DNA from: an uncultured Rhodospirillaceae bacterium
GTDB lineage: Bacteria > Pseudomonadota > Alphaproteobacteria > Rhodospirillales > Magnetospirillaceae
Direction of reading: 5' to 3'
Length of the DNA stretch: 50,909 bases
NCBI GenBank assembly: GCA_903901915.1
Contig: CAIUSV010000003.1
Span: forward strand, 1 to 50,909
The notes under the pieces are model-generated. The model had not been told where the DNA came from and did no database searches. It saw only the letters and a program-made list of their open reading frames with translations. A program made the position numbers and the translations under genes. Below are positions 39,985-48,830 of this stretch, piece after piece. The stretch's first letter is position 1; each line of letters starts with the position of its first letter.

Positions 39985-41214
39985 ATGGATACAGTCGTCA
40001 TCGCGGTCTTCCTCCTGACCTATCTCGGCATGGGCTTCGGCAGCGTGCGCGGGCTGAAGCTCGATCGTACCGGCATCGCCGTGATGGCGGTGGTGGTGCT
40101 GCTGGTGTCGGGCAAGGTCAGCGTCAAGGCCATGGGCAGCAGCATCGACGTTTCCACCCTGCTGCTGCTGTTCGCTCTGATGATCGTGTCGGCCCAGTTC
40201 CAGCTGGCCGGCGTCTATGGGCGGGTGGCGGCGCGGGTGGCGGCGGCATCGGGGTCGCCGCGCCGGCTGCTGGCACTGGTGATCGTGGTGGCGGGCGGGC
40301 TGTCGGCGGTGCTGGCCAACGACGTGGTCTGCTTCGCCATGACCCCCATCATCGCCGAGGGTATCCGTCGGCGCGGCCTGGATCCGCGCCCCTATCTGCT
40401 GGGGCTGGTGGGCGCCGCCAATGCCGGCAGCGCCGCCACCCTGATCGGCAATCCCCAGAACATTCTGATCGGTCAGGTCGGCGGGCTGAACTTCTGGAGC
40501 TTCCTGGCCGCCTGTGCCGTACCGGCGGCGCTGTCGCTGGGGGTGGTCTATTTGGCGGTGGTCCGGCTGTGGCGCCGCGAGTTGGCGGCGATGCCGGCCG
40601 ACCCGGACCTGGGGGATCTGCCCGACCTTAACCGTTGGCAGGCGATCAAGGGCATCGGCGCCCTGGCGCTGCTGGCGCTGTTGTTCGCCGCGCCGCTGCC
40701 GCGCGAGGTGGGCGCCATGGTCATCGCCGGTCTGCTGCTGGCCAGTCGGCGCATGTCGTCGCGCGAGATGATCGGCTTGGTCGATTGGCACTTGCTGTTG
40801 CTGTTCGCCTGCCTGTTCGTGGTGACCGGCGCCTTCGCCGACACCGATCTGGCCCGTCATTGGGTCGAGGGGCTGGCCGAGCACGGCCTGTTTCCCCAGA
40901 CCCTGGGGGCGATGGTGCCGCTGGCGCTGGCGGCCTCCAACACCATCGGCAACGTGCCGGCGGTTATGCTGATCCTGGCGGTCTGGCCGACTCCCGATCC
41001 CGGGGCGCTGACCGGGCTGGCGTTGCTGTCGACCCTGGCGGGCAACTTCCTGCTGGTGGGCAGCATGGCCAACATCATCGTCGCCGAGCGCGCCGCCTTT
41101 GCCGGAACCCGGCTGTCGTTCGCCGATTTCGCCCGCGCCGGCATTCCCATGACGCTGGCGACCATGGCCTTGGCGATGGTGTGGCTGTGGGCCGGCGGCT
41201 GGATGGGGTGGTAG
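39985..41214 (+). CDS. ArsB/SLC13-like anion or sodium:proton permease
   Basis: A 409-residue membrane protein with about 11 hydrophobic helices. Family marks of the ArsB/NhaD/SLC13 superfamily are V-L-A-N-D-V-V-C-F-A-M-T-P-I-I-A-E-G, N-A-G-S-A-A-T-L-I-G-N-P-Q-N-I-L-I-G, and the second-half repeat S-N-T-I-G-N-V-P-A-V-M and L-V-G-S-M-A-N-I-I-V-A-E. These pairs of N-P/S-N motifs form the substrate-binding site in related transporters. The substrate cannot be read from sequence. ATG 39985 is used. Confidence 0.82.
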   Translation: MDTVVIAVFLLTYLGMGFGSVRGLKLDRTGIAVMAVVVLLVSGKVSVKAMGSSIDVSTLLLLFALMIVSAQFQLAGVYGRVAARVAAASGSPRRLLALVIVVAGGLSAVLANDVVCFAMTPIIAEGIRRRGLDPRPYLLGLVGAANAGSAATLIGNPQNILIGQVGGLNFWSFLAACAVPAALSLGVVYLAVVRLWRRELAAMPADPDLGDLPDLNRWQAIKGIGALALLALLFAAPLPREVGAMVIAGLLLASRRMSSREMIGLVDWHLLLLFACLFVVTGAFADTDLARHWVEGLAEHGLFPQTLGAMVPLALAASNTIGNVPAVMLILAVWPTPDPGALTGLALLSTLAGNFLLVGSMANIIVAERAAFAGTRLSFADFARAGIPMTLATMALAMVWLWAGGWMGW

Positions 41215-41248
41215 AGCGGATTGCGCCGGAGGGCGGCGGCAAAACCGA

Positions 41249-41282
41249 AGCCCCGCGGGAGACGGATGCTCGGCGCGGGGCT
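41249..41282 (+). terminator. Hairpin after the permease gene
   Basis: AGCCCCGCG (41249-41257) pairs perfectly with CGCGGGGCT (41274-41282) around a 16-base loop, 35 bases after the permease stop; the sequence after it is moderately T-rich. Confidence 0.55.
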
Positions 41283-41557
41283 GTCTGGTTTGGGGCCCAC
41301 TGGCCCGCTATGTCCGGCACTGCGGCCGGCAAGTCGTGCGACAGATATGTATAAATCAGCGATGCCAAACCTGCGGCACCTCACACTTGACCCGGTGGCG
41401 TCATGTCTGTTCCAACACCTCCCACCCGCCGTGACGAGCCCCACAGGGGGCGGCGCGATCAGCGGATATTGTGGTGACAGCCGTCCAAGCCTCGTATGCC
41501 TCCATCTTTGTTATGATCCAATTATCGCGCCGGACCCTGCTGATTGTCAAGAAACAC

Positions 41558-41575
41558 CTCCGTAACTTTACGGAG
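41558..41575 (-). terminator. Probable clpA terminator
   Basis: Read on the minus strand, CTCCGTAA and TTACGGAG are perfect inverted copies around two bases; the real loop must open to six bases. A short T-rich tail follows. It starts 13 bases after the clpA stop. Confidence 0.6.
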
Positions 41576-41587
41576 CGAAGGGTGACA

Positions 41588-43888
41588 TCACTCCACCAAC
41601 TCGGGTTCGGGTGCCTTTTCGTGCTTGTCGGGTGCGGGCACGAACTCGAAGGCCAGCTTGTTATCGTCATCGACCGTGATGCGGACGATGCCGCCCTTGG
41701 CGAGGCGGCCGAACAGCAGTTCCTCGGCCAGCGGCTTCTTGATGTGCTCCTGGATCACCCGGGCCAGCGGCCGGGCGCCGAAGGCGCGGTCATAGCCCTT
41801 CTTGGCCAGCCAGGCGCGGGCCTGATCGGTCAGTTCGATGGTGACATCACGGTCGCTCAACTGGGTTTCCAGCTGGATGACGAATTTGTCGACCACCAGG
41901 GCGACGATTTCCGGCGTCAAGGCGGCGAAGCCGATGGTGGCGTCCAGGCGGTTGCGGAATTCGGGCGAGAACATGCGGTTGATGGCGTCGGTGTCGTCGC
42001 CTTCCCTGGACTCCCGCTCGAAACCGATGGCCGACTTGGCCAGCTCGCTGGCGCCGGCATTGGTGGTCATGATCAAGATGACGTTGCGGAAATCGACGGT
42101 CTTGCCGTTGTGGTCGGTCAGGCGGCCGTGATCCATGACCTGGAGCAGGATATTGAACAGGTCGGGGTGGGCCTTCTCGATCTCGTCGAGCAGCAGCACC
42201 GAGTGGGGATGCTGGTCGATGGCGTCGGTCAGCAGGCCGCCCTGGTCGAAGCCGACATAGCCCGGCGGTGCGCCGATGAGGCGCGACACCGAGTGGCGCT
42301 CCATGTATTCCGACATGTCGAAGCGGGTCAGTTCGATGCCCATGATCTTGGATAACTGGCGGGCGACCTCGGTCTTGCCGACGCCGGTGGGGCCGGAGAA
42401 CAGGTAGCAGCCGATGGGCTTTTCCGGTTCGCGCAGGCCGGCGCGGGCCAGCTTGATCGCCGAGGCCAGCGCCTCGATGGCGCGGTCCTGGCCGAACACC
42501 AGGGTCTTGAGGTCGCGTTCCAGGTTCTTCAGCGCCTCCATGTCGTTGACCGAGACGCTTTTCGGCGGGATGCGGGCGATCTTGGCCACCATCTCCTCGA
42601 CGTCGCGGACGGTCACCGTCTTGCGCCGCTTGGATTCGGGCAGCAGCATGCGCGACGCGCCGACCTCGTCGATGACATCGATGGCCTTGTCGGGCAGCTT
42701 GCGGTCGGTGATGTACTTGGCCGACAGTTCCACCGCCGCCTTGATGGCATCGGGGGTGTAGCGCACCTTGTGATGGCTTTCGTAGTAGGTCTTGATGCCG
42801 TTGAGGATCTTGATGGTGTCGGCGACGGACGGTTCGTTGACGTCGATCTTCTGGAACCGGCGCACCAGGGCGCGGTCCTTCTCGAACTGATTGCGGAATT
42901 CCTTATAGGTGGTCGAGCCGATGCAGCGCAGGTTGCCCGCCGCCAGCGACGGCTTGAGCAGGTTGGAGGCATCCATCGAACCGCCCGAGGTGGCGCCGGC
43001 GCCGATCACGGTGTGGATTTCGTCGATGAACAAGATGGCGCCGTCGTAATTCTCCAGCTCGGTGACCACCGCCTTGAGGCGCTCCTCGAAGTCGCCGCGA
43101 TAGCGGGTGCCGGCCAGCAGCGCCCCCATGTCCAGGGCGAAGATGGTGGCGTCCTTCAGCACCTCGGGCACCTCGCCCTTGACGATGCGCCGGGCCAGGC
43201 CCTCGGCGATGGCGGTCTTGCCGACGCCGGGGTCGCCGACATAGAGCGGGTTGTTCTTGGACCGGCGGCACAGGATCTGGATGGTGCGCTCGATCTCCTC
43301 GTCGCGGCCGATCAGCGGGTCGATCTTGCCCTGGGCCGCCTTCTTGTTGAGATCGACGCAATAGGCGCCCAGCGCCTCCTGTCCCTTTTTCACCACCTTC
43401 TCGGGGGCGGCGGCCTCGTCGGCGCCGTGGACGGTGCGGTTCTGGCCGCGGCCGGGGGCCTTGGCGACGCCATGGCTGATGTAGTTGACCGCGTCCAGCC
43501 GGGTCATGTCTTGGACCTGGAGGAAATAGACGGCGTGGCTTTCGCGCTCGGAGAACAGGGCGACGACCACGTTGGCGCCGGTAACCTCCTCGCGGCCCGA
43601 CGACTGAACGTGGATGGCGGCGCGCTGCACCACCCGCTGGAAGCCGGCGGTGGGTTTGGGATCGGTGCCGCGCGGGGTGGCCAGATCGGTCAGGTTGGTA
43701 TCGATGAAGTCGGTGAGGTCGTGGCGAAGCTTGTCGAGATCGACGTTGCAGGCCCTGAGCACCGCCACGGCATCCTGATCCTCGGTCAGCGACAGCAGCA
43801 GATGTTCCAGCGTCGCGTATTCGTGGCGCCGTTCCGCGGCCAACGACAACGCCCGGTGCAGGGTCTGTTCCAGGTTTCGCGACAGCAT
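41588..43888 (-). CDS. clpA: ATP-dependent Clp protease ATPase subunit ClpA
   Basis: ClpA is the class I Hsp100 unfoldase that feeds ClpP. The 766-residue protein has a double Clp-N repeat domain (1-145), first AAA+ module with Walker [10 protein letters not shown] (about 219-227) and a D-E-I-H Walker B, second module with G-P-T-G-V-G-K-T-E (about 500-508) and [10 protein letters not shown], and the I-G-F loop for ClpP docking (S-A-I-G-F-E). clpS lies 39 bases upstream on the same strand. The N-domain binds ClpS. Confidence 0.97.
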   Translation of the reverse strand: MLSRNLEQTLHRALSLAAERRHEYATLEHLLLSLTEDQDAVAVLRACNVDLDKLRHDLTDFIDTNLTDLATPRGTDPKPTAGFQRVVQRAAIHVQSSGREEVTGANVVVALFSERESHAVYFLQVQDMTRLDAVNYISHGVAKAPGRGQNRTVHGADEAAAPEKVVKKGQEALGAYCVDLNKKAAQGKIDPLIGRDEEIERTIQILCRRSKNNPLYVGDPGVGKTAIAEGLARRIVKGEVPEVLKDATIFALDMGALLAGTRYRGDFEERLKAVVTELENYDGAILFIDEIHTVIGAGATSGGSMDASNLLKPSLAAGNLRCIGSTTYKEFRNQFEKDRALVRRFQKIDVNEPSVADTIKILNGIKTYYESHHKVRYTPDAIKAAVELSAKYITDRKLPDKAIDVIDEVGASRMLLPESKRRKTVTVRDVEEMVAKIARIPPKSVSVNDMEALKNLERDLKTLVFGQDRAIEALASAIKLARAGLREPEKPIGCYLFSGPTGVGKTEVARQLSKIMGIELTRFDMSEYMERHSVSRLIGAPPGYVGFDQGGLLTDAIDQHPHSVLLLDEIEKAHPDLFNILLQVMDHGRLTDHNGKTVDFRNVILIMTTNAGASELAKSAIGFERESREGDDTDAINRMFSPEFRNRLDATIGFAALTPEIVALVVDKFVIQLETQLSDRDVTIELTDQARAWLAKKGYDRAFGARPLARVIQEHIKKPLAEELLFGRLAKGGIVRITVDDDNKLAFEFVPAPDKHEKAPEPELVE

Positions 43889-43927
43889 AGGCCGATCCTT
43901 CCCGACAGGGAGCGCCCGGCGGCCGGG

Positions 43928-44260
43928 CTACTCCTTTTCAATCGTGCATTGCAGCGGATGCTGGTTCTGGCGCGCCAGGTCCATGACCTGGGTGACCTTG
44001 GTTTCCGCCACCTCGTATGTGTATACGCCGCAGATTCCGACGCCTCGGGTATGAACGTGCAGCATGATGCGGGTCGCCTCGTCACGGTTCTTGGCGAAAA
44101 ACCGTTCCAGGACATGAACGACGAACTCCATGGGAGTGTAGTCGTCGTTCAGCATCAGAACCTTGTACATGGACGGCTTCTTGGTCTTGGGACGGGTCTT
44201 GATGACCACCCCGGTCGGGTTGCCGTCGTCGTCGCGGTTGTCTTTGCCGTCGTCGCTCAT
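43928..44260 (-). CDS. clpS: ClpS adaptor for N-end rule degradation
   Basis: ClpS delivers N-degron substrates to ClpA. The 110-residue protein has a disordered acidic/basic N-terminus and a core with [16 protein letters not shown] (about 30-45), [21 protein letters not shown], the conserved substrate-pocket region. ATG 44260 fits family length; an extension upstream is unlikely. It precedes clpA by 39 bases. Confidence 0.95.
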   Translation of the reverse strand: MSDDGKDNRDDDGNPTGVVIKTRPKTKKPSMYKVLMLNDDYTPMEFVVHVLERFFAKNRDEATRIMLHVHTRGVGICGVYTYEVAETKVTQVMDLARQNQHPLQCTIEKE

Positions 44261-44363
44261 TGCCGTGGGGTGCCCAGTGATCGCTGTCGCCACACGCCTA
44301 TCATATTGGGTGCGCATGGCAGCCGAAAAGCCCTTACATGCCAAAAGGCGAAGGACGGCGACG

Positions 44364-44396
44364 AAAAACGGCCCGGCGGGTGTCCCCGCCGGGCCG
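44364..44396 (-). terminator. Rho-independent terminator of the phasin gene
   Basis: On the minus strand a perfect 12-base GC stem (44385-44396 with 44369-44380) closes a 4-base loop and is followed by five Ts (44368-44364). It begins 22 bases after the phasin stop and precedes clpS, so clpS is likely transcribed separately. Confidence 0.92.
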
Positions 44397-44418
44397 CTTC
44401 GATGCCGGGTGAGCTGGA

Positions 44419-45339
44419 TCAGGCCGCGACCTGGACCAGCTTGTCGACGGTGGCGTTGATCCGCGCGCTGATGGGGGCGATCGACTGTTCGATCAGCTTC
44501 ACCGACTGCTCGGACAGCCGGGTGCTTTCGGCGACGGCCTTGTCCACGGTGGATTTGGCGACGCTGGTCTGAAGGTCGATCAATTCGTTCAGGGTCTTGG
44601 CCGACAGCAGCGCCTTGGAGGCGGAGACGCTCTCCTCGACGGCGTCCTGGGTCAGACCGAGCACCGCCTTGCCGAGATCCTGAAGGCCCTTGGCGAGAAT
44701 GTTGCCGGCCTTGACCAGGGCTTCCATGTTGTCCTTGTTGAACGACAGGATGTCCTCGTAGCCCCGGACGGCGGCGGTCTGGGCCTTGACGGCGGCGTCG
44801 ACCTGCTCCTTGGACAGGGCGACGGCCTTGTCGTAGCCCTTGGCGGCGGCGGCGGTCGAAGCCTTGACCACGCTGTCGATGGTTTCCTTGCCGGCGGCGA
44901 CGGCGACGTCGACCTGCTCCTTGGACAGGGCGACGGCCTTGTCGTAGCCCTTGGCGGCGACATCGGTCGAGGCCTTGACCACGCTCTCGATGGTTTCCTT
45001 GCCGACGGCCACGGCGGTCTCGACGTGTTCCTTGCCGATGGCGACAGCCTTGTCATAGCCCTTGGCGGCCTTGTCGTACCCCTTCACCGCCGCGTCGGTC
45101 GAGGCCTTGACCACGGTCTCGATGGTCTCCTTGCCGACGGCGACCGCCTGTTCGATGGTCTTGACCGCGTCGGCCTGGGCGGCGGCGATCGGGGCGACGA
45201 TGGCGGCGGTGGCCTTGGTGGCGATCGGGGTCGCCTTGACGGTGGTGGCGGCAACCGGGGTCGCCTTGACGGCGGCGGCGGGGGTGGCGACGGCGGCCTT
45301 GGCCTTCACGGTGGCGGTCTTGGCTTTGACGGTGGTCAT
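44419..45339 (-). CDS. Phasin-family protein with internal tandem repeats
   Basis: A 306-residue protein with an Ala/Val/Lys/Thr-rich N-terminus (about 1-60), a central repeat region (66-183) and a C-terminal phasin domain (about 184-306). The C-domain has the phasin pattern ([20 protein letters not shown], then [13 protein letters not shown]). Phasins coat polyhydroxyalkanoate granules and control granule number and size. The central repeats of 37 residues share [17 protein letters not shown] 45339 is used. Two PhaR-like sites lie upstream, in keeping with a PHB role. Confidence 0.88.
   Translation of the reverse strand: MTTVKAKTATVKAKAAVATPAAAVKATPVAATTVKATPIATKATAAIVAPIAAAQADAVKTIEQAVAVGKETIETVVKASTDAAVKGYDKAAKGYDKAVAIGKEHVETAVAVGKETIESVVKASTDVAAKGYDKAVALSKEQVDVAVAAGKETIDSVVKASTAAAAKGYDKAVALSKEQVDAAVKAQTAAVRGYEDILSFNKDNMEALVKAGNILAKGLQDLGKAVLGLTQDAVEESVSASKALLSAKTLNELIDLQTSVAKSTVDKAVAESTRLSEQSVKLIEQSIAPISARINATVDKLVQVAA
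44791..45144 (-). repeat. Tandem repeats within the phasin gene (111-base period)
   Basis: Residues 66-109, 110-146 and 147-183 are three consecutive units. Units two and three are 37 residues and nearly alike; unit one is 44 residues because a seven-residue segment (A-K-G-Y-D-K-A) is repeated. A weaker, broken unit starts at 184. In DNA the period is 111 bases. The repeat likely lengthens an amphipathic helix. Confidence 0.85.
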
Positions 45340-45396
45340 GGGATGGGCTCCTCTGCGTTCACGGGTGGCGCAGCAGGATGCGCGAAAGCGCCCATG

Positions 45397-45407
45397 CTGC
45401 ATTGCAA
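45397..45407 (+). promoter_or_regulatory. Candidate PhaR operator 1 (near the phasin gene)
   Basis: CTGCATTGCAA is CTGC-N3-GCAA, close to the CTGC-N3-GCAG site described for PhaR, the repressor of phasin genes in alphaproteobacteria. It lies 58 bases upstream of the phasin start, inside an ATGCTGCATTGCAA context shared with a second site. Confidence 0.6.
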
Positions 45408-45455
45408 CATGGGCGCACTATGAGCCAGCCGGCGATGCCGAGTCAATGCTGGTTT

Positions 45456-45466
45456 TTGCAGTGCAG
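45456..45466 (-). promoter_or_regulatory. Candidate PhaR operator 2 (inverted copy)
   Basis: TTGCAGTGCAG (45456-45466), read on the minus strand CTGCACTGCAA, matches operator 1 in the other orientation and in flanks (ATGCTGCA.TGCAA). The centres are 59 bases apart. Two copies in the 135-base gap between the phasin and the lipoprotein genes support an operator role. Confidence 0.6.
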
Positions 45467-45474
45467 CATTTTTG

Positions 45475-46146
45475 TCATCGTACCATGCCGTTCGCGCCGA
45501 CCTTGAAGGTGAAGTCGGTGACCTGTCCCTGTTTGCGGCGGTATTCCCACATCACGTCATAGGGTATCGGTCCGGGGGCGACCACGCCGTCGCGGCCGGG
45601 ATCGAGGGCGAACAGGGCGGCGGGGATGCGGGAGGCGTCAAAGGCGGCGGAAGGATAGGCCCAGCCGGTAAAGGTGAACTTGCCCTGGCGGCAGGTGGCG
45701 GCGGTCCAATAATACGAATGCGACGGCAGCTCCAGCCCGACCGCCGGCGGCCCGAAGGCGCCGGACTCCGCCAACGTCGCCGCCAATTGTTCGTAGCCGG
45801 CCTCGTCAAGCTGGGCCTTGGTCTCGTCGGCCCGCCACGGCGCGATGGGGTCGGTCAGTTTGACGTCGGTCAGGTTGCCCTGGCCGAATACCCGGACCCG
45901 CAGCGAACGCTTGATCGAATCGATCTCGTAGATCCGCACCTGCTTGTCCCAGATGGCATTGTAGACCAGCCGCACCCGGTCGGGATTTCCACTGCTGCAC
46001 GAGGCGGCGATATCGTCGCCGGCAACGAAGGACTGCCAATGAAACTTGCGGTGAATCGGGTTGCCGATATCGCCATCGACGTAGGCGCACCCCGAGGCCA
46101 GGGAGAGTCCGGCGAGCAGGATGGCGGTTCGCGAAAAGCGTTTCAT
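45475..46146 (-). CDS. Lipoprotein of unknown function
   Basis: A 223-residue protein with a lipoprotein signal (M-K-R-F-S, hydrophobic core, L-A-S-G-C with Cys about 20). Mature part is a mixed domain with W-D-K-Q-V-R-I-Y-E-I-D, Y-Y-W-T-A-A-T-C-R-Q-G-K-F-T-F-T-G-W and a C-terminal W-E-Y-R-R-K-Q-G. It has no family I recognise. ATG 46146 is chosen for the signal and for GAAGGA upstream; an upstream frame to 46290 is rejected. Its 3' end lies beside the PhaR-like site, so it may be unrelated to the phasin transcript. Confidence 0.78.
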   Translation of the reverse strand: MKRFSRTAILLAGLSLASGCAYVDGDIGNPIHRKFHWQSFVAGDDIAASCSSGNPDRVRLVYNAIWDKQVRIYEIDSIKRSLRVRVFGQGNLTDVKLTDPIAPWRADETKAQLDEAGYEQLAATLAESGAFGPPAVGLELPSHSYYWTAATCRQGKFTFTGWAYPSAAFDASRIPAALFALDPGRDGVVAPGPIPYDVMWEYRRKQGQVTDFTFKVGANGMVR

Positions 46147-46306
46147 CGTGAGTCCTTCCGAGAGGGGGGGCGGCATTGATGTCGGACCGGGGGGGCGGGG
46201 TGATTCGACCTGTCGGTTATTCCACTGGCGCCTCCAGGAACCTGATGGCCGATGATAATGGCGAAATTGGGGCGCTGCCATGCTGGACACGGATTCGCAA
46301 AATCTT

Positions 46307-46327
46307 TAAGGTTGTTCCGTTACCTTA
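46307..46327. promoter_or_regulatory. Inverted repeat TAAGGT-N9-ACCTTA upstream of the carboxypeptidase gene
   Basis: A 6-base inverted repeat at 46307-46312 and 46322-46327, 36 bases before the start of the D,D-carboxypeptidase gene. It may be an operator. The regulator is unknown. Confidence 0.35.
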
Positions 46328-46362
46328 CAACGAAACCCGAGACTGACAGGAAGGTCGATACG

Positions 46363-47667
46363 TTGCACCTGGCCCGCACCGGATTCCTCCACTCCCTTCG
46401 TCTTGCCCTTCTGGGCGTGGCCTGTGCCCTGGTCGCCCTGGTGGCGGCACCCTCGCCAGCGGCGGCGGGCCGCTACGCGTCCATCGTTATCGACGCCGAG
46501 ACCGGGGCGATCCTGCATGCCGCCAACCCTGACGCGCGGTCCTATCCGGCATCGCTGACCAAGGTGATGACCCTGTTCCTGCTGTTCGATGAATTGGAAT
46601 CGGGCCGCCTTCGTCTCGACAGCACCCTGCCGGTTTCGGCCCACGCCGCCGGTCAGGCGCCATCCAAGCTGGGTCTGGAACCGGGCGAGCGTATTTCGGT
46701 GCAGAGCCTGATCCTGGCGCTGGTCACCAAATCGGCCAATGACGCCGCCGTGGTGATCGCCGAGGGTATCGGCGGCAGCGAATCGGGCTTCGCCCAGATG
46801 ATGACCCGCAAGGCGCATGCGCTCGGCATGCGCAGCACCACCTATCGCAACGCCTCGGGCCTGCCCGATACCGGCCAAAGGTCAACGGTGCGCGATCAGG
46901 CCACCCTGGCCCGCGCCCTGATCAACCGCCACGCCGGCTATTACAAGTATTTCTCGACCCGCCAGTTCGTCTACGAAGGCCAGCCGATCAATACCCATAA
47001 CCGGCTGATGTTGCGCTATCCCGGCGCCGACGGCATCAAGACCGGTTACATCCACGCCTCCGGCTTCAATCTGATCTCGTCGGCCAAGCGCGGCGACAAG
47101 CGCATCATCGGCGTGGTGTTCGGCGGCGCCACCGCCGCGTCGCGCGACAATCACATGGGTCAGTTGCTCGACAAGGGTTTCGCCATGCTGCGGCGGGGCG
47201 AAAGCGTCGAGGTCGCCGAGGCGGACGCCGACGATACGCCCGACCTGGACGAGATCATCGCCGCGGCCCACGCCGCCAAGGCGCCACCGGCCAAGGCCAA
47301 GACCGTCATCCTCAAGCCACCGGCCAAGGCTTCCGCCAAGGTGGCGATGCGGGCGCCGGCGCGCGGTGCGACTTCGCGCGATGATGACGAGGATGATGCG
47401 GTCGGTGACGCCGATCCGGGGGCCTGGTCGATTCAGGTCGGGGCCTTCAACGCCTATCGTCCGGCCCACAAGGCGGCAACCGATGCCGCCAAAAAACTGG
47501 GCGGCCTGATCAGCGAGGGTTCGATCGACATCGACAAGGGCGGTGCCGGCAAGAAGAACCTTTATCGTGCCCGCATCTCGGGCTTCAGCGAGGGTCAGGC
47601 CCGCGCCGCCTGCAAGCGCCTGGAACGCGCGGGCAAGAACTGCAAGCTGGTCAATCCGAATATCTGA
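46363..47667 (+). CDS. D-alanyl-D-alanine carboxypeptidase with SPOR domain (PBP5/6-type)
   Basis: A 434-residue periplasmic enzyme that trims the terminal D-Ala of peptidoglycan stem peptides. It has a signal peptide (hydrophobic core about 13-28, cleavage near A-A-A-G), the active-site S-L-T-K (64-67), S-A-N (124-126) and K-T-G (226-228), a Pro/Ala/Lys and Asp-rich linker, and a C-terminal SPOR domain (about 355-434, W-S-I-Q-V-G-A-F) that binds denuded septal glycan. I use TTG 46363 because a GGAAGG site lies 8 bases upstream; ATG 46252 has none. The stop is 3 bases from the convergent neighbour's stop. Confidence 0.92.
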   Translation: MHLARTGFLHSLRLALLGVACALVALVAAPSPAAAGRYASIVIDAETGAILHAANPDARSYPASLTKVMTLFLLFDELESGRLRLDSTLPVSAHAAGQAPSKLGLEPGERISVQSLILALVTKSANDAAVVIAEGIGGSESGFAQMMTRKAHALGMRSTTYRNASGLPDTGQRSTVRDQATLARALINRHAGYYKYFSTRQFVYEGQPINTHNRLMLRYPGADGIKTGYIHASGFNLISSAKRGDKRIIGVVFGGATAASRDNHMGQLLDKGFAMLRRGESVEVAEADADDTPDLDEIIAAAHAAKAPPAKAKTVILKPPAKASAKVAMRAPARGATSRDDDEDDAVGDADPGAWSIQVGAFNAYRPAHKAATDAAKKLGGLISEGSIDIDKGGAGKKNLYRARISGFSEGQARAACKRLERAGKNCKLVNPNI

Positions 47668-47670
47668 CGG

Positions 47671-48552
47671 TCACGCCGCCTGCTGGGCCATGGCCAGCAG
47701 GTTGACGAACAGCGGTCCGAACACCTTTTCCGGTTCGCTGCCCCAGCGTTCCACGAACGCCGCCTTGCGTTCGGGGGTGAATGTCTCGACGCGGAAATCG
47801 GCGAACAATGCCTGGAACATCCGGGTCATCTGGACTTCGCTGAACTCGCGCACCGCCTTGTCTTCGGCCTTCTTCGGAATGAAGGCGTTGGATGAGGTCG
47901 AGATCGACGACGGGCTGGAATTCATGATGATCAGGAACCAGTCCCGCCTCGGCTCGAATCGGCGGAAGCTGCGGGCGATGGCGACCGCTATGGTCTCGAA
48001 CATCTGCATCACGTCGTCGTCGCGGTAGAACTCCTCCCAGGCGACCATGCCTTCCGGCGTCCGGTGGCGCTCGGCCGCGTGATTGGCGCGGGTGCGCAAA
48101 CCGTCGAACGGCTCGTCGCCGACGATCATCCTGACGGCGGCGAAGAACTGCGGCAGGTGCTTGCGGTCGATGCCGGCATCGCGATCGTCCAGCAGTTCCG
48201 AGAACGGCCGGGTAATGATCCGCCCGATGTAGTCGATGCGCAGCCGTTCGATGCGGCGCATGGTAAAGGCGGAATCACAGCCCTCTTCCCAGTGGGCGTA
48301 ATAGTCCGACAGCGGCCCTTGCGCCGACAGCACCGCGCCGGCGATGCGCCGGACCACATCCATGGTGACGACGCCGTCGGTGGCGGATTCGTCGAGAAGG
48401 TCGATCAGGGCGCGGATGGCGATTCCGGCGACGCCGCGGCACCGCTTGCCGCCCGGTTCCCGCAGCAGCATGGCGGATTCCGGTTCGCCTCCCGGTTCGA
48501 CCTCCGGCGCCAGATCCTGCCCTTCCATGTCGACCAACCCTGAAAATTGCAT
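47671..48552 (-). CDS. Protein of unknown function
   Basis: A 293-residue soluble protein, no signal or membrane helix. It is helical, with H-W-E-E-G-C-D-S-A-F-T-M-R-R-I-E-R-L-R-I-D, A-V-R-M-I-V-G-D-E-P-F-D-G-L-R-T and D-W-F-L-I-I-M-N-S-S-P-S-S-I-S-T-S-S-N-A-F as notable segments; the last looks like a Ser-rich flexible loop. No known family could be named. The start is uncertain: ATG 48552 has no ribosome site, ATG 48528 has AGGG 9 bases upstream. The region upstream is AT-rich compared with its neighbours. Its stop faces the carboxypeptidase stop 3 bases away. Confidence 0.75.
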   Translation of the reverse strand: MQFSGLVDMEGQDLAPEVEPGGEPESAMLLREPGGKRCRGVAGIAIRALIDLLDESATDGVVTMDVVRRIAGAVLSAQGPLSDYYAHWEEGCDSAFTMRRIERLRIDYIGRIITRPFSELLDDRDAGIDRKHLPQFFAAVRMIVGDEPFDGLRTRANHAAERHRTPEGMVAWEEFYRDDDVMQMFETIAVAIARSFRRFEPRRDWFLIIMNSSPSSISTSSNAFIPKKAEDKAVREFSEVQMTRMFQALFADFRVETFTPERKAAFVERWGSEPEKVFGPLFVNLLAMAQQAA

Positions 48553-48830
48553 GTAAAAATCGCAACGCGCAATTGACTAAAATCATACACGAATGTGTGA
48601 AAATAATGAAGAGTTCTTGTCTGTCGCATGGCGTGATTCTCGCGCCGCGCCATGGTATCGCCTTGTTGCATTGCGATATTTGTTATCAAGGCCCAAATAG
48701 GCCTCAGTGAAAAGAATTTGTGTAAAATTGTTTGGAGTGATCTTGCCCCGCCCGTGGCCGGAAAACCGGCCTTTCACCGGGACGTGGCATGCACTAGCCT
48801 TGGTCGGCCAAGTATATAAGCGAGAAGCGA
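48553..48830. other. AT-rich 278-base gap between divergent genes
   Basis: This is the least G+C-rich stretch of the window. It lies between the unknown protein and aminopeptidase P, which are divergent. It contains an inverted repeat ACAC-GAAT-GTGT near 48588-48599, a GC hairpin GGCCGG-AAAA-CCGGCC with TTT (48756-48774) and a TATATA hexamer (48812-48817) just before the aminopeptidase start. No gene was seen. A promoter region is likely. Confidence 0.5.
48756..48774 (+). terminator. Short GC hairpin followed by TTT
   Basis: GGCCGG (48756-48761), loop AAAA, CCGGCC (48766-48771) then TTT. It would end a short transcript from the left or act as an attenuator before the aminopeptidase gene. No upstream gene on this strand is evident. 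Confidence 0.4.

Larger units (their letters stand above)
41215..41587. other. Gap of 373 bases between convergent genes, no gene seen
   Basis: The stretch between the permease and clpA holds a hairpin at 41249-41282 and a likely clpA terminator at 41558-41575. Frames of about 90-115 codons are present on both strands but lack ribosome sites, have odd composition and resemble no protein I know. A TATGAT hexamer near 41511 has no matching upstream hexamer. I see no convincing gene. Confidence 0.6.

Noticed and set aside
41221-41670. Open frames of about 90-115 codons between the permease and clpA
   Set aside because: No ribosome site, no likeness to any protein I know, and they overlap terminator-like hairpins.
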